A DNA stretch of 46,390 nt from CBFDBF01 sp050293315 (GTDB lineage: Bacteria; Pseudomonadota; Gammaproteobacteria; Chromatiales; Chromatiaceae): assembly GCA_050293315.1 (NCBI GenBank), contig JBNKMS010000014.1, forward strand, positions 1 to 46,390, written 5' to 3'. A program made the translations under genes and the position numbers. The notes beneath the pieces are model-generated. The model worked only from the letters and a program-made list of their open reading frames with translations. It had not been told where the DNA came from and searched no databases. Each line of letters starts with the position of its first letter. The stretch's first letter is position 1. Shown here piece after piece: positions 8,757-15,719 of this stretch.

Positions 8757-9329
8757 ATGTCCAGATTTATGGTTATGTTGTTGCTGGCAGTGGTTGTCTC
8801 TCTGCCGCTCCAAGCGGCACAGCTGGAAGGGGTAGAGGTGGATGACAAGATCACTCTGGCCAAGGGCCAGACCCTGCAGCTAAACGGTATGGGGGTCCGC
8901 AAGAAGTTGTGGATCGAGGTCTATGTCGGTTCTCTCTATCTGCAGGCCAAAAGCCATGATCCGGTCGAGGTGATGGCGCAGTCGGGACCGTTTCGCGTAC
9001 AGATGGATATCCTCTATAAAGAGGTGACGGCGAAGAAGCTGGTGGCCGCATGGCAGGAGGGCTTCGACAAGAACCAGTCCCCGGAGGTATTGGCAAAACT
9101 GGATGCACGCATCAAAGAGTTTAACGCGCTGTTCTCTGAGAGTGCGGTCAAGGGAGACCGCATCCAGATAGACTACACCCCCGCCCAAGGTACCAGGGTG
9201 ATCAAGAACGGCAAGCTGCTCGGCAGTATCAAGGGGGCGGATTTCAGGCAGGCGCTGCTGGCGATCTGGCTGGGCGAGGCGCCGGCAGACAAAGACCTGA
9301 AAAAGGGGATGCTGGGCGCAGCTGAGTAG
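8757..9329 (+). CDS. Chalcone isomerase-like family protein, exported
   Basis: A 190-residue protein with a signal peptide (MSRFMVMLLLAVVVSLPLQA) and a bacterial chalcone-isomerase-like domain: LEGVEVDDKITLAKGQTLQLNG, then GMGVRKKLWIEVYVGSLYL. The bacterial members fold like plant chalcone isomerases and fatty-acid-binding proteins but generally lack the flavonoid enzyme activity; a periplasmic lipid-binding role is possible. An in-frame ATG at 8727 overlaps the preceding stop codon, but ATG at 8757 fits the signal peptide and has AGAGAGG at a good distance. It is 26 bases after the KASIII gene and is probably co-transcribed. Confidence 0.84.
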   Translation: MSRFMVMLLLAVVVSLPLQAAQLEGVEVDDKITLAKGQTLQLNGMGVRKKLWIEVYVGSLYLQAKSHDPVEVMAQSGPFRVQMDILYKEVTAKKLVAAWQEGFDKNQSPEVLAKLDARIKEFNALFSESAVKGDRIQIDYTPAQGTRVIKNGKLLGSIKGADFRQALLAIWLGEAPADKDLKKGMLGAAE

Positions 9330-9338
9330 TGGCGTCGC

Positions 9339-9872
9339 CTATTGGCGCCGGATGTACTCGTACATCACGATAGATGCGGCGACACTCACATTCAGGCTCT
9401 CTATCTTGCCGAACTGGGGGATAGAGAGCCCCTTGATATCTGGATAGTCGTCCGGATTGAAGCTGAGCCCGAACTCCTCATGCCCGAATATGAAGGCGCT
9501 TCTCTTGGGGATGGCGACATCTATCAGGCTCTCACCCCTGTCCGCCTCCAGGGTGAACAGGGTGTAGCCCCGTTCGTTCAGGTCGCTGTGGCATTGCTCG
9601 AAGCTGTCAAAGAAGCGGGCCGGGACGCTCTTGAAGGCCCCCTTGCTGGCGGCCGGGTCGAACGGCCCAATATCCACCAGATGCACCTCGCAGGCCCCGA
9701 AGATCTCGGCGCTGCGCAGGATCTTTGGGATATTAAATCCCGCCTTGAGGCTGTCCAGTACAATAATAAAGTCATGCACCCCAGGCTTGGCCAGGAGATT
9801 GCGCTTGCGCTGCTTCTCATAGCGCAGTAGCGCCTGGTTCTGTGCCCGTTTGCGGTTTTTCTTCTCTGTCAT
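9339..9872 (-). CDS. TrmH/SpoU-family RNA methyltransferase
   Basis: A 177-residue SPOUT methyltransferase. The three knot motifs are present: LDSLKAGFNIPKILRSAEIFG (N and R of motif 1), FIFGHEEFGLS (motif 2) and SIPQFGKIESLNVSVAASI (motif 3, with the Asn-Val pair). The basic N-terminus (KKNRKRAQNQALLRYEKQRKR) fits RNA binding. It should transfer a methyl group from SAM to a ribose 2'-OH of tRNA or rRNA; which position cannot be told. ATG at 9872 (MTEKKN) is preferred to the longer frame from 9902. It converges with the chalcone-isomerase-like gene and is divergent from the small two-gene unit. Confidence 0.9.
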   Translation of the reverse strand: MTEKKNRKRAQNQALLRYEKQRKRNLLAKPGVHDFIIVLDSLKAGFNIPKILRSAEIFGACEVHLVDIGPFDPAASKGAFKSVPARFFDSFEQCHSDLNERGYTLFTLEADRGESLIDVAIPKRSAFIFGHEEFGLSFNPDDYPDIKGLSIPQFGKIESLNVSVAASIVMYEYIRRQ

Positions 9873-9912
9873 CTGGGTTCGGTTCCGGTTGCAGTGCTGC
9901 ATGATACCCGGA

Positions 9913-9964
9913 TTGGGCCAGACAAGTCATACGTGCTATACTATGGACATGGTCAGCACATGTG
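9913..9964 (+). promoter_or_regulatory. Promoter and possible operator of the two-gene unit
   Basis: A sigma-70-like promoter: TTGGGC (9913-9918), an 18-base spacer, and TATACT (9937-9942). An inverted repeat GTGCT (9933-9937) / AGCAC (9955-9959), with arms 22 bases apart centre to centre, overlaps the -10 box, and a CACATGTG palindrome lies at 9957-9964. This is the layout expected if the first gene's ribbon-helix-helix-like product represses its own promoter. The autoregulation is inferred. Confidence 0.5.
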
Positions 9965-9980
9965 CATATTGGAGGTTGTG

Positions 9981-10262
9981 ATGGCAGCAGCAACAGAGAG
10001 GGTTCCGGTCCTTATGACCCCGGCCGAGAAGAAGCAGCTGATCGCCAAGGCGATCAAGGCGGGTATGAAGATGGGTGAGTTCATGCGCGAGGCGGCTGCG
10101 GCCTACCAGCCGGGAGAGGAGGATGTGGCCCTGGAGGCGATGATCGAGCAGATGAACAGGGCCACCGACAGCGCCGGGGAGGCGATCGATCGTGCGATCA
10201 AGTTTGTCGCAGAATCCAACAGTAGAATCGAGCAGATGGAAGCAGCAGAGGGAGCTAAATAG
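9981..10262 (+). CDS. Small ribbon-helix-helix-like protein, first of a two-gene unit
   Basis: A 93-residue soluble protein with no assigned function. The N-terminal part (VPVLMTPAEKKQLIAKAIKAG, then MKMGEFMREAAAAY) has the strand-helix-turn-helix pattern of Arc/CopG/MobC-type ribbon-helix-helix DNA-binding proteins, with a short strand before the TPAEKK helix. The C-terminal half (EAMIEQMNRATDSAGEA onwards) is a long amphipathic helix probably forming a coiled coil. ATG at 9981 has GGAGG at 9971-9975; the upstream frame from 9894 runs through the promoter and is rejected. The next gene starts on the last base of its stop codon. Possible roles are an antitoxin-like regulator or a structural DNA-binding protein; neither is shown. 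Confidence 0.6.
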   Translation: MAAATERVPVLMTPAEKKQLIAKAIKAGMKMGEFMREAAAAYQPGEEDVALEAMIEQMNRATDSAGEAIDRAIKFVAESNSRIEQMEAAEGAK

Positions 10263-10453
10263 TGGGTGTAACGGAAAAGATGTGGGACGGGATTACGCGC
10301 GTAATCAAGATGGACTCCAAGGTTGAGAATCTGGCCACCACGGTGATCGAGCAGCAGAAAAAGATCGAGGACCTGACCGGGCGCATCATCCGGCTGGAGA
10401 CCGCCCTGGAGATCGGGTTGTCACAGGGTCAAAAGCGGATTACAGATAGCTGA
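10262..10453 (+). CDS. Small coiled-coil protein, second of a two-gene unit
   Basis: A 63-residue protein without recognisable family. Its frame begins with GTG at 10262, sharing one base with the stop codon of the gene before (TAGTG), so translation is probably coupled. After a short basic start (EKMWDGITRVIKMDSK) it consists almost entirely of heptad-like sequence: VENLATTVIEQQKKIEDL, then TGRIIRLETALEIGL. This predicts a coiled coil that could pair with the coiled C-terminal half of its partner. A strong terminator follows 28 bases downstream, so the pair forms a self-contained transcription unit. It is not obviously a toxin, since it has no catalytic motif or membrane segment. Confidence 0.55.
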   Translation: MGVTEKMWDGITRVIKMDSKVENLATTVIEQQKKIEDLTGRIIRLETALEIGLSQGQKRITDS

Positions 10454-10481
10454 GGGACTTCCGCTTCCTTTGATGGTCAAT

Positions 10482-10505
10482 GCCAGCCTTACAGCTGGCT
10501 TTTTT
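10482..10505 (+). terminator. Rho-independent terminator of the two-gene unit
   Basis: GCCAGC (10482-10487), a six-base loop and GCTGGC (10494-10499) are followed directly by six T residues. This ends transcription after the coiled-coil gene and marks the left edge of the accessory segment. Confidence 0.85.
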
Positions 10506-10661
10506 GTGCCTGGAAAACCCTGTTTCGGCAAAAAATGTGACCTAGTAAACGCTTTTCTGTGGATAACTTATCTGATACCATGAGGAAAGTGGGGTAGAAC
10601 AGCAAGGCAGGATGCGCTCCCCTCAAAAGGAATTCATCCTTCCTAGACCAAAATAAGAGCT

Positions 10662-10729
10662 GTTATACGGGCTGTATAACGCGATATTGGTGCCAGCGTG
10701 ATAATTAACTGTTAACTGCGAGTAACAGT
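10662..10729. repeat. Two inverted repeats before the small membrane protein gene
   Basis: GTTATAC (10662-10668) and GTATAAC (10674-10680) form a perfect 7-base inverted repeat with a 5-base loop. A second, ACTGTTA (10708-10714) with TAACAGT (10723-10729), ends directly against the start codon at 10731. They may be operator sites or mRNA hairpins controlling access to the weak ribosome-binding region. Apart from these and A+T-rich sequence, the gap 10506-10730 holds nothing I recognise. Confidence 0.5.
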
Positions 10730-10730
10730 G

Positions 10731-11159
10731 ATGCCTATGGAACCAGAAAAAGCATTCTTGTTAGAAGAATATAAGGCGCTCCGTGCTGAAATTATATATT
10801 TGGTGAAGCAAAGCTATTTGTTTGAGGCAGCGATCCTAGTCGGTATTGGAGCTATTTATAGCTGGCTCTTCTCAAAAGAACCAAATATTGTAAATCCGAT
10901 AATCTGGTGGCTGCCATTCGTTATTACAGTCCTGGGCGCGATTAGGGAGCTTGGAGTTCGTTTTAGGCTCTTTCAATTGGCTGAGTATATTCGGAAGGTA
11001 GAGCAAGAGTTTTTGGCTGGTAAAGTAGGCGGCTGGGAAAACTCGCTATTTTCTCTGAGAAAGAAAATGAAAAATACCATTCTAGGATTAGCAAATATAT
11101 TGATATGGATGACTTTTGTTGTAACTACTTTCTCTGTTGCGTTAGGAGTTGGTAGATGA
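10731..11159 (+). CDS. Small multi-pass membrane protein of unknown function
   Basis: A 142-residue protein that I do not recognise. A charged N-terminal helix (EPEKAFLLEEYKALRAEI) leads into three hydrophobic segments: about residues 28-45 (LFEAAILVGIGAIYSWLF), 54-70 (IIWWLPFVITVLGAI), and the C-terminal ILGLANILIWMTFVVTTF. Between the second and third is a basic amphipathic stretch (FRLFQLAEYIRKVEQEF). The EEYxxLRxEI start before a transmembrane pair is reminiscent of SLATT-like predicted membrane effectors, but this is only a resemblance by eye. ATG at 10731 or 10737 is possible and no strong ribosome-binding site is visible. Base use is more A+T-rich than in the flanking core genes, consistent with acquisition. 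Confidence 0.6.
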   Translation: MPMEPEKAFLLEEYKALRAEIIYLVKQSYLFEAAILVGIGAIYSWLFSKEPNIVNPIIWWLPFVITVLGAIRELGVRFRLFQLAEYIRKVEQEFLAGKVGGWENSLFSLRKKMKNTILGLANILIWMTFVVTTFSVALGVGR

Positions 11160-11204
11160 CAGGACAGTAGAGCGCAAAACCAACTGGCATTGCGCCGCAC
11201 GGTT

Positions 11205-11284
11205 GGATATTTTGGGTCAGTGTAATAATTTTGTTTAGTTTTAAGATGAATGGTATGCAGTTTTTACACTGACCCCAAATATTC
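11205..11284. repeat. Inverted repeat with GGGTCAGTGTAA arms, MITE-like
   Basis: Arms 11205-11225 and 11264-11284 are 21 bases each and match in reverse complement at 19 positions; their shared core is GGGTCAGTGTAA. The 38-base centre is A+T-rich and non-coding. The structure resembles a small non-autonomous mobile element or a remnant left by one. A related GGGTCA core recurs at 14813-14850. No transposase gene is present in the window. Confidence 0.6.
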
Positions 11285-11304
11285 ACCAAATATTCCAAAT
11301 ATTC
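11277..11304. repeat. Three direct AAATATTC repeats
   Basis: AAATATTC occurs at 11277-11284, 11288-11295 and 11297-11304, spaced 11 and 9 bases apart, so the copies lie roughly on one face of the helix. They sit about 100 bases upstream of the large exported-protein gene and could be a regulator site or a trace of repeat expansion next to the inverted repeat. Confidence 0.4.
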
Positions 11305-11407
11305 CTGATATTGTGTTCCGACCCCGATTATGACCGACGGCAATTACGAGGTGCTTATAAATTTTTGCACAAGTGAAATCTAGAATTACGACACAAGGAG
11401 GTTAATG

Positions 11408-14400
11408 ATGTCGCTATCATCTCTCAAGGAAAAAGCAGCACCACATTCAAAGAAGATTATTGTTATATTAGCTGTGGTTTTGGGAGGGGTGCTAATTGCT
11501 TACAATCAAAAGCAATTGAATACAGAAACGGTTACAACTAAATATACGCCTAAAGATATTTTGAGAGGGAAACCTCATATTCCGATGCCACGCGCCAAGA
11601 CTCTTCAATCTGCGTGGAGATTTGAAAAGAACATCGGTCAGGCTCCAGCCGCATATCAATATGTTCTTCGTACCCCTTATTTCTCGGCAGGCTTTGGTGA
11701 TAACAAGATAGTTGCGAATATTTCTAAGTATCTCCTCGAAGAGGTAGTTGAGGATGGAGGTAGGGAACTGCAGGTTAACTCGATATCCTATGAATTTCAG
11801 AAAGCTAAAAAAACAGATCTTTTTGGTGTTCAAGGGGCTCAGCGAAACACCTATAGTTATATCGGGAATAACAAAGAACGCTGGAACAAGAATATTGAAA
11901 GCTTCATGAGGCTTCAACAACGTGATATTTATGATGGGGTACAGATTTCTTTTTCAGCTAATACAGAGAGTTTAGTTTATTCGTTATACGTGGAACCAAA
12001 GCACAGTATTGAACATATCAAGATTGCTGTCGGTGGTAGCGAATCATTAAATGTCGATAAAAGAGGAAATCTAATAATCAAAACCACTGGCGGTGAAATA
12101 TTGCAAACGAGACCAAGGTTCTTCGAAGTCTCTGGAAAGGAAAGACAGGAGCTCTCTGGTAGATATGTTCTTCTCGGAGATAACCGCTTTGGCTTTTCGG
12201 TAAAAGGGCGCGATCCGAACAAGGCTCTGGTGATAGATCCGGAGATTGCATTCGCCACTTATTTTGGAGGGAGCCGGGACGATGCCTATTTAGGGGCGGA
12301 TAGTGGTGCTGCTGATTTCATTGGTAGAGGTTACGATATAAAAATAGGATCCGATGGTGATTTGCACATTATAGGACGAACGACCTCGTTAGACTTTCCG
12401 ACCTCGGATGGTGGTGTTTTGAATGGTGCCATGTCAGATATGTTTGTTCTTCGAATCGACCCCGATGCCCTACCAGGTGATCGAGTAAAGTATGCTGTTC
12501 TAATCGGTGGTGGTAGTGAAGACAACGGGCGTTCAATCGCCGTTCTTGAGGACTCTTCTGTGTACATTACAGGATGGTCGGCCGGCGGCTTCCCCACAAG
12601 TACCGGCGTTGTTCAAGCAACGAGAGTCAACAGCGGCGCGGTCGTTGCAAAGCTAGGGCCAGAAGGACAGTTCCTCTTAGGAACCTACATCGGGAGTGCA
12701 TCTAGCAACCATCCAAATAGTATTGCCTACGAAAAACGCGCTGGCGAGGCCGAGGGATTTATCTATTTGGGAGGCTCAACAAGACCCCCTGGTGGTGATG
12801 CTACCCCTGGTGTTGTTCAAAGCACATTTGGCGGTGGGACGTATGATGGTTTCATCACTAAATTGGACTTAGCGCTAACACGATACGATTATTTCACCTA
12901 TCTTGGTGGTTCAGGGCGTGATGTGATTTACGATATTGATGTAGCCGATGGTTGGGTTTTTGCTTCTGGCACGACTGCGTCATTCGATTTCCCGGGTGGT
13001 TTTTTGGGTACAAGCCCTCATGTGCATTCCGAGAGTGGCAATCCAAATTGTGACGGCACATTGGCAAGAAGGGAATGCGCTGACGCCTTTGTTGCACGAC
13101 TGTATAGAGATGGCAGCGATCTTCTTTATTCGAATTACTATGGTGAGGGTAAAGAAGAGTATGCGCGAGGCATCGCGGTGTCTTCCGCAACAAGTGAAGC
13201 CTATTTCACAGGCGCCCGACGAGAGCCGGGTTTAAATACCTCTACAATCTATGTCACAAAAATATCTTCAAGCGGTGAAAGTGTCATTTGGGAGAAAACA
13301 TGGGATGGGACGGGGTTCGACCACGGAGAGGAGATTATGGTTGATCCATTTGGTAGGGCGCACGTCGTTGGTACAATTAGTGTCGATGGGTACCTTACCG
13401 GCCTAAATAATAACAACGGCTATTTAGGTGAAAGTGACATGTTTTATGCGCGAGTGAAGGCCGGGACAGACGTTACGCCAACACCAGGCACACCACCACC
13501 TGGTGATGTCGAGTACTTTGCGTATTTCGGGGGGAGTGCTGCTGACAGAGGGTTTGCAATCGACGGGATTGGCAGCGCCACTGACGCCTTTTGTGTTTAT
13601 CCCGTAGGTGCTACGGTTTCGCAAGACGTTTCTGTGGTCAATCCCTTAGAAATTGGGTCTAGCCTCTCCGGAGGAAGCGACATGCTCATCTACGGGCTTT
13701 GTGATATACCTCCAGATATTCATGTGTTCAAGAGCGGTCCTCCTACTGCCAGCCCAGGGGATTCTTTCGTTTATTCGGTCACTATTGTTAATGCGGGGGA
13801 TGAGGGTGTTAACGTTGATGTGAGTGATGCGGTACCTGCATCTGTATCCGTTACTGGTGTTGATGGGTGCGCCCACACAGGAAACAATGTTGCTTGCACC
13901 ACAAACGTGGGCTTCGTCCCAGAGACGATCACTATTGGTGCGGAGCTACCCTCAAACGCCTGCGACGGGCCAAGAGCAATCACAAACACTGTAGAAATTA
14001 ACTACGTATTCGATGGCGAACAACGTACAAAAACAGCTTCACATACGCTTAACGTGAATTGCCCTGTTGCTCCCGCAGTATGCGGCAATGGCATCATTGA
14101 GCCACCCAAAGAAGAATGTGAACCTGATGTTCCGCCCTTAGGCGATATATGTCGTCCCACAGACTGCAAGGTGATACGTTGTGGCGACGAAATTATTGAC
14201 ACTGATTACGGAGAGACATGTGATCCACCCAACCCACTAAATCGATGCAGCGAATTTTGCAGGGTGATTCCACCGCGCTGCGGGGATGGTATACGTGACC
14301 CTCAATTGGGAGAGGAGTGCGATGATAGAAATAACGTCTCGGGTGATGGTTGTCGAGCTAATTGCAGGATTGAGCGTTGTGGTGATGGTATCCATGATCC

Positions 14401-14794
14401 CCAAGAGGTTTGTGAAGACGGTAACAACCGTAATGGCGATGGCTGTCGCTATGATTGCACACCGGAAGTCTGTGGCGATGGTATTCGGGATCCCGAAGAA
14501 GAGTGTGATTCGCCCGGAGACCCATGTTGCGAGAATTGCGAGGTCAGAGCCGACTGTGGGGAGTCTTGTAGGTTTCCTCAAGCCGCTCCCTCTCTCGAAT
14601 TACCTTTGTGTGGGGGTGTATGTCCAGTATGCCAGAGGACTGTCAATAGTCCCACGCACCACAAAGTATGTTTCCTGTTTTTGTGCTGGTGGGAAGAAGG
14701 TCCTAGTGACAACGATGTTTTGCTACCATTATGGGGGCGTTGCGCCCCCCCGGGGTCACCCGTTACTAAGTACGAATACTACGATCCAAGATAA
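11408..14794 (+). CDS. Large exported beta-propeller/DUF11/DUF4215-type repeat protein
   Basis: A protein of about 1128 residues with a basic N-terminus and one hydrophobic segment (KKIIVILAVVLGGVLIAY) acting as signal or anchor. Domains in order: a region near 70-280 beginning FEKNIGQAPAAYQYVLR, as in proteins carrying SBBP repeats; SBBP-type propeller repeats at about 280-760, seen as recurring YFGGSxxD and DxFVxRL patterns; a DUF11-like adhesion domain at about 770-885 (SPGDSFVYSVTIVNAG); and DUF4215-like Cys repeats at about 890-1055 (CGDGIRDPxxGEECDD). ATG at 11408 sits 5 bases after GGAGGT; an adjacent ATG lies at 11405. Base composition is A+T-richer than the flanks. It is likely a surface or secreted adhesin-like protein of foreign origin. 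The last 50 residues look unlike any domain and overlap hairpin-rich DNA. Confidence 0.85.
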   Translation: MSLSSLKEKAAPHSKKIIVILAVVLGGVLIAYNQKQLNTETVTTKYTPKDILRGKPHIPMPRAKTLQSAWRFEKNIGQAPAAYQYVLRTPYFSAGFGDNKIVANISKYLLEEVVEDGGRELQVNSISYEFQKAKKTDLFGVQGAQRNTYSYIGNNKERWNKNIESFMRLQQRDIYDGVQISFSANTESLVYSLYVEPKHSIEHIKIAVGGSESLNVDKRGNLIIKTTGGEILQTRPRFFEVSGKERQELSGRYVLLGDNRFGFSVKGRDPNKALVIDPEIAFATYFGGSRDDAYLGADSGAADFIGRGYDIKIGSDGDLHIIGRTTSLDFPTSDGGVLNGAMSDMFVLRIDPDALPGDRVKYAVLIGGGSEDNGRSIAVLEDSSVYITGWSAGGFPTSTGVVQATRVNSGAVVAKLGPEGQFLLGTYIGSASSNHPNSIAYEKRAGEAEGFIYLGGSTRPPGGDATPGVVQSTFGGGTYDGFITKLDLALTRYDYFTYLGGSGRDVIYDIDVADGWVFASGTTASFDFPGGFLGTSPHVHSESGNPNCDGTLARRECADAFVARLYRDGSDLLYSNYYGEGKEEYARGIAVSSATSEAYFTGARREPGLNTSTIYVTKISSSGESVIWEKTWDGTGFDHGEEIMVDPFGRAHVVGTISVDGYLTGLNNNNGYLGESDMFYARVKAGTDVTPTPGTPPPGDVEYFAYFGGSAADRGFAIDGIGSATDAFCVYPVGATVSQDVSVVNPLEIGSSLSGGSDMLIYGLCDIPPDIHVFKSGPPTASPGDSFVYSVTIVNAGDEGVNVDVSDAVPASVSVTGVDGCAHTGNNVACTTNVGFVPETITIGAELPSNACDGPRAITNTVEINYVFDGEQRTKTASHTLNVNCPVAPAVCGNGIIEPPKEECEPDVPPLGDICRPTDCKVIRCGDEIIDTDYGETCDPPNPLNRCSEFCRVIPPRCGDGIRDPQLGEECDDRNNVSGDGCRANCRIERCGDGIHDPQEVCEDGNNRNGDGCRYDCTPEVCGDGIRDPEEECDSPGDPCCENCEVRADCGESCRFPQAAPSLELPLCGGVCPVCQRTVNSPTHHKVCFLFLCWWEEGPSDNDVLLPLWGRCAPPGSPVTKYEYYDPR
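14733..14749. repeat. GC-rich hairpin and C7 tract inside the 3' end of the large gene
   Basis: GGGGGCG (14733-14739), a TTG loop and CGCCCCC (14743-14749) form a perfect 7-base hairpin, and the C run extends to seven (14745-14751) before GGGG. Such a structure in a coding end is unusual and may mark the edge of an inserted or repeated sequence, or a slippage site. Confidence 0.5.
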
Positions 14795-14795
14795 T

Positions 14796-14904
14796 GGGAT
14801 CAGGCCCGATAACTGGGGTCAAGCGATAACTGGCGATAACTGGGGTCAGATACAAATTAAATGGCATCTATTAGCAAGTTATTAGATTAAAGGGGCCTGA
14901 CTCC
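14796..14904. repeat. Repeat cluster after the large gene: inverted TCAGGCCC arms and CGATAACTGG direct repeats
   Basis: GGGATCAGGCCC (14796-14807) pairs with GGGCCTGACTCC (14893-14904) at 10 of 12 positions. Inside are three direct copies of CGATAACTGG (14807-14816, 14824-14833, 14834-14843), two of them continuing as GGTCA. A further partial copy, ATAACTGGGG, lies at about 15656. This looks like a decayed or nested small mobile repeat of the type with GGGGTCAG ends; the class assignment is from memory of similar repeats and is not proved. Confidence 0.55.
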
Positions 14905-14927
14905 TCGAATATTCATAGGGAGGAATC

Positions 14928-15635
14928 ATGAAGCCAGACGAACCTATTTCACATCCACCCGCCAAGGTTTTCAAGCCACATCCTCCTATCCCTTGTGGAG
15001 AGAAATGCGAGTTCATTTACTGGAGGGCGATTAAAAAGGCAGATATTGAGGTGCAGGAGGCGAAGCGCTACACGTTGATGCTAATGCAAGATGATAGACC
15101 GGAGCTTGAGTGTGGGTTAGTTGCAAACCGTAAAGATTTCCCGGTAACTGGACCGATGTACAATGGTCCTAAACTTGGATCCGGTGTTGATTTAGATAAG
15201 AGCAACCTATCGTCTAAAGTAAAGGATCAATTGTATGAACGGTTTCTAAAGGCACCAGGTGAATTGATGAATTCCGATTGTTGTCAATGGCCATGTGAGT
15301 GCGTGCGAGACCGAAATAGCAAGCCCGAAGACGCGGGGCAGGGAGAAGAGAATATCAATCTTCTTATTGATTACGACGAGATTATTGCGCAATTCCAAGT
15401 TAGAAATATTGCTGGGGAAACAAATAACCCCCCATCGGTGAAGAATAAGACTGATAGCAATGGTAAGCCGGTTCCATTTGATCCGGAAACAGACATACTA
15501 TCTGTTTTCGGGCTTGGAGGTCCAAATTGGGTAATATGGTCAGTCATCCGGCGTTACCGTGCAGTGCTTACGGTCAAGATCAAGTATCAAGCTACTAGAT
15601 TTCTCGGCACATGTAAGGAATTGACAGAAGTTTAG
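14928..15635 (+). CDS. Cys-containing protein of unknown function beside the large exported protein
   Basis: A 235-residue protein with no family I recognise. GGGAGGAATC immediately precedes ATG 14928, so translation is well supported. There is no clear signal peptide. Visible features are CGEKCEFIYW near residue 25, a Cys cluster SDCCQWPCECVRD near residue 120, a Pro-rich N-terminus (HPPAKVFKPHPPIP), and a C-terminal strand-rich part (WVIWSVIRRYRAVLTVKIKY). It lies 133 bases after the large repeat protein, across a repeat cluster, on the same strand and with the same A+T-rich base use, so the two may have arrived together. CGESCRF in the tail of the large protein loosely resembles CGEKCEF here, which is too little to claim homology. 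Confidence 0.65.
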   Translation: MKPDEPISHPPAKVFKPHPPIPCGEKCEFIYWRAIKKADIEVQEAKRYTLMLMQDDRPELECGLVANRKDFPVTGPMYNGPKLGSGVDLDKSNLSSKVKDQLYERFLKAPGELMNSDCCQWPCECVRDRNSKPEDAGQGEENINLLIDYDEIIAQFQVRNIAGETNNPPSVKNKTDSNGKPVPFDPETDILSVFGLGGPNWVIWSVIRRYRAVLTVKIKYQATRFLGTCKELTEV

Positions 15636-15719
15636 GCAGAGGACCGTAAAACGTAATAACTGGGGAGGTTCAGAGCCTTCGATTTTGAGGTGTAGATCAA
15701 GCCCTGATTCAACCGGTCG

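Noticed and set aside
10662..10730. Possible integron attC site at the left of the accessory segment
   Set aside because: The paired GTTATAC/GTATAAC and GTTAAC elements do not fit the attC core rules (GTTRRRY with a matching RYYYAAC), and no integrase is present.
14286..14885. Overlapping 199-codon frame inside the large exported-protein gene
   Set aside because: It is in another frame of the Cys-repeat region; the main frame has regular DUF4215-like repeats, which this frame lacks.
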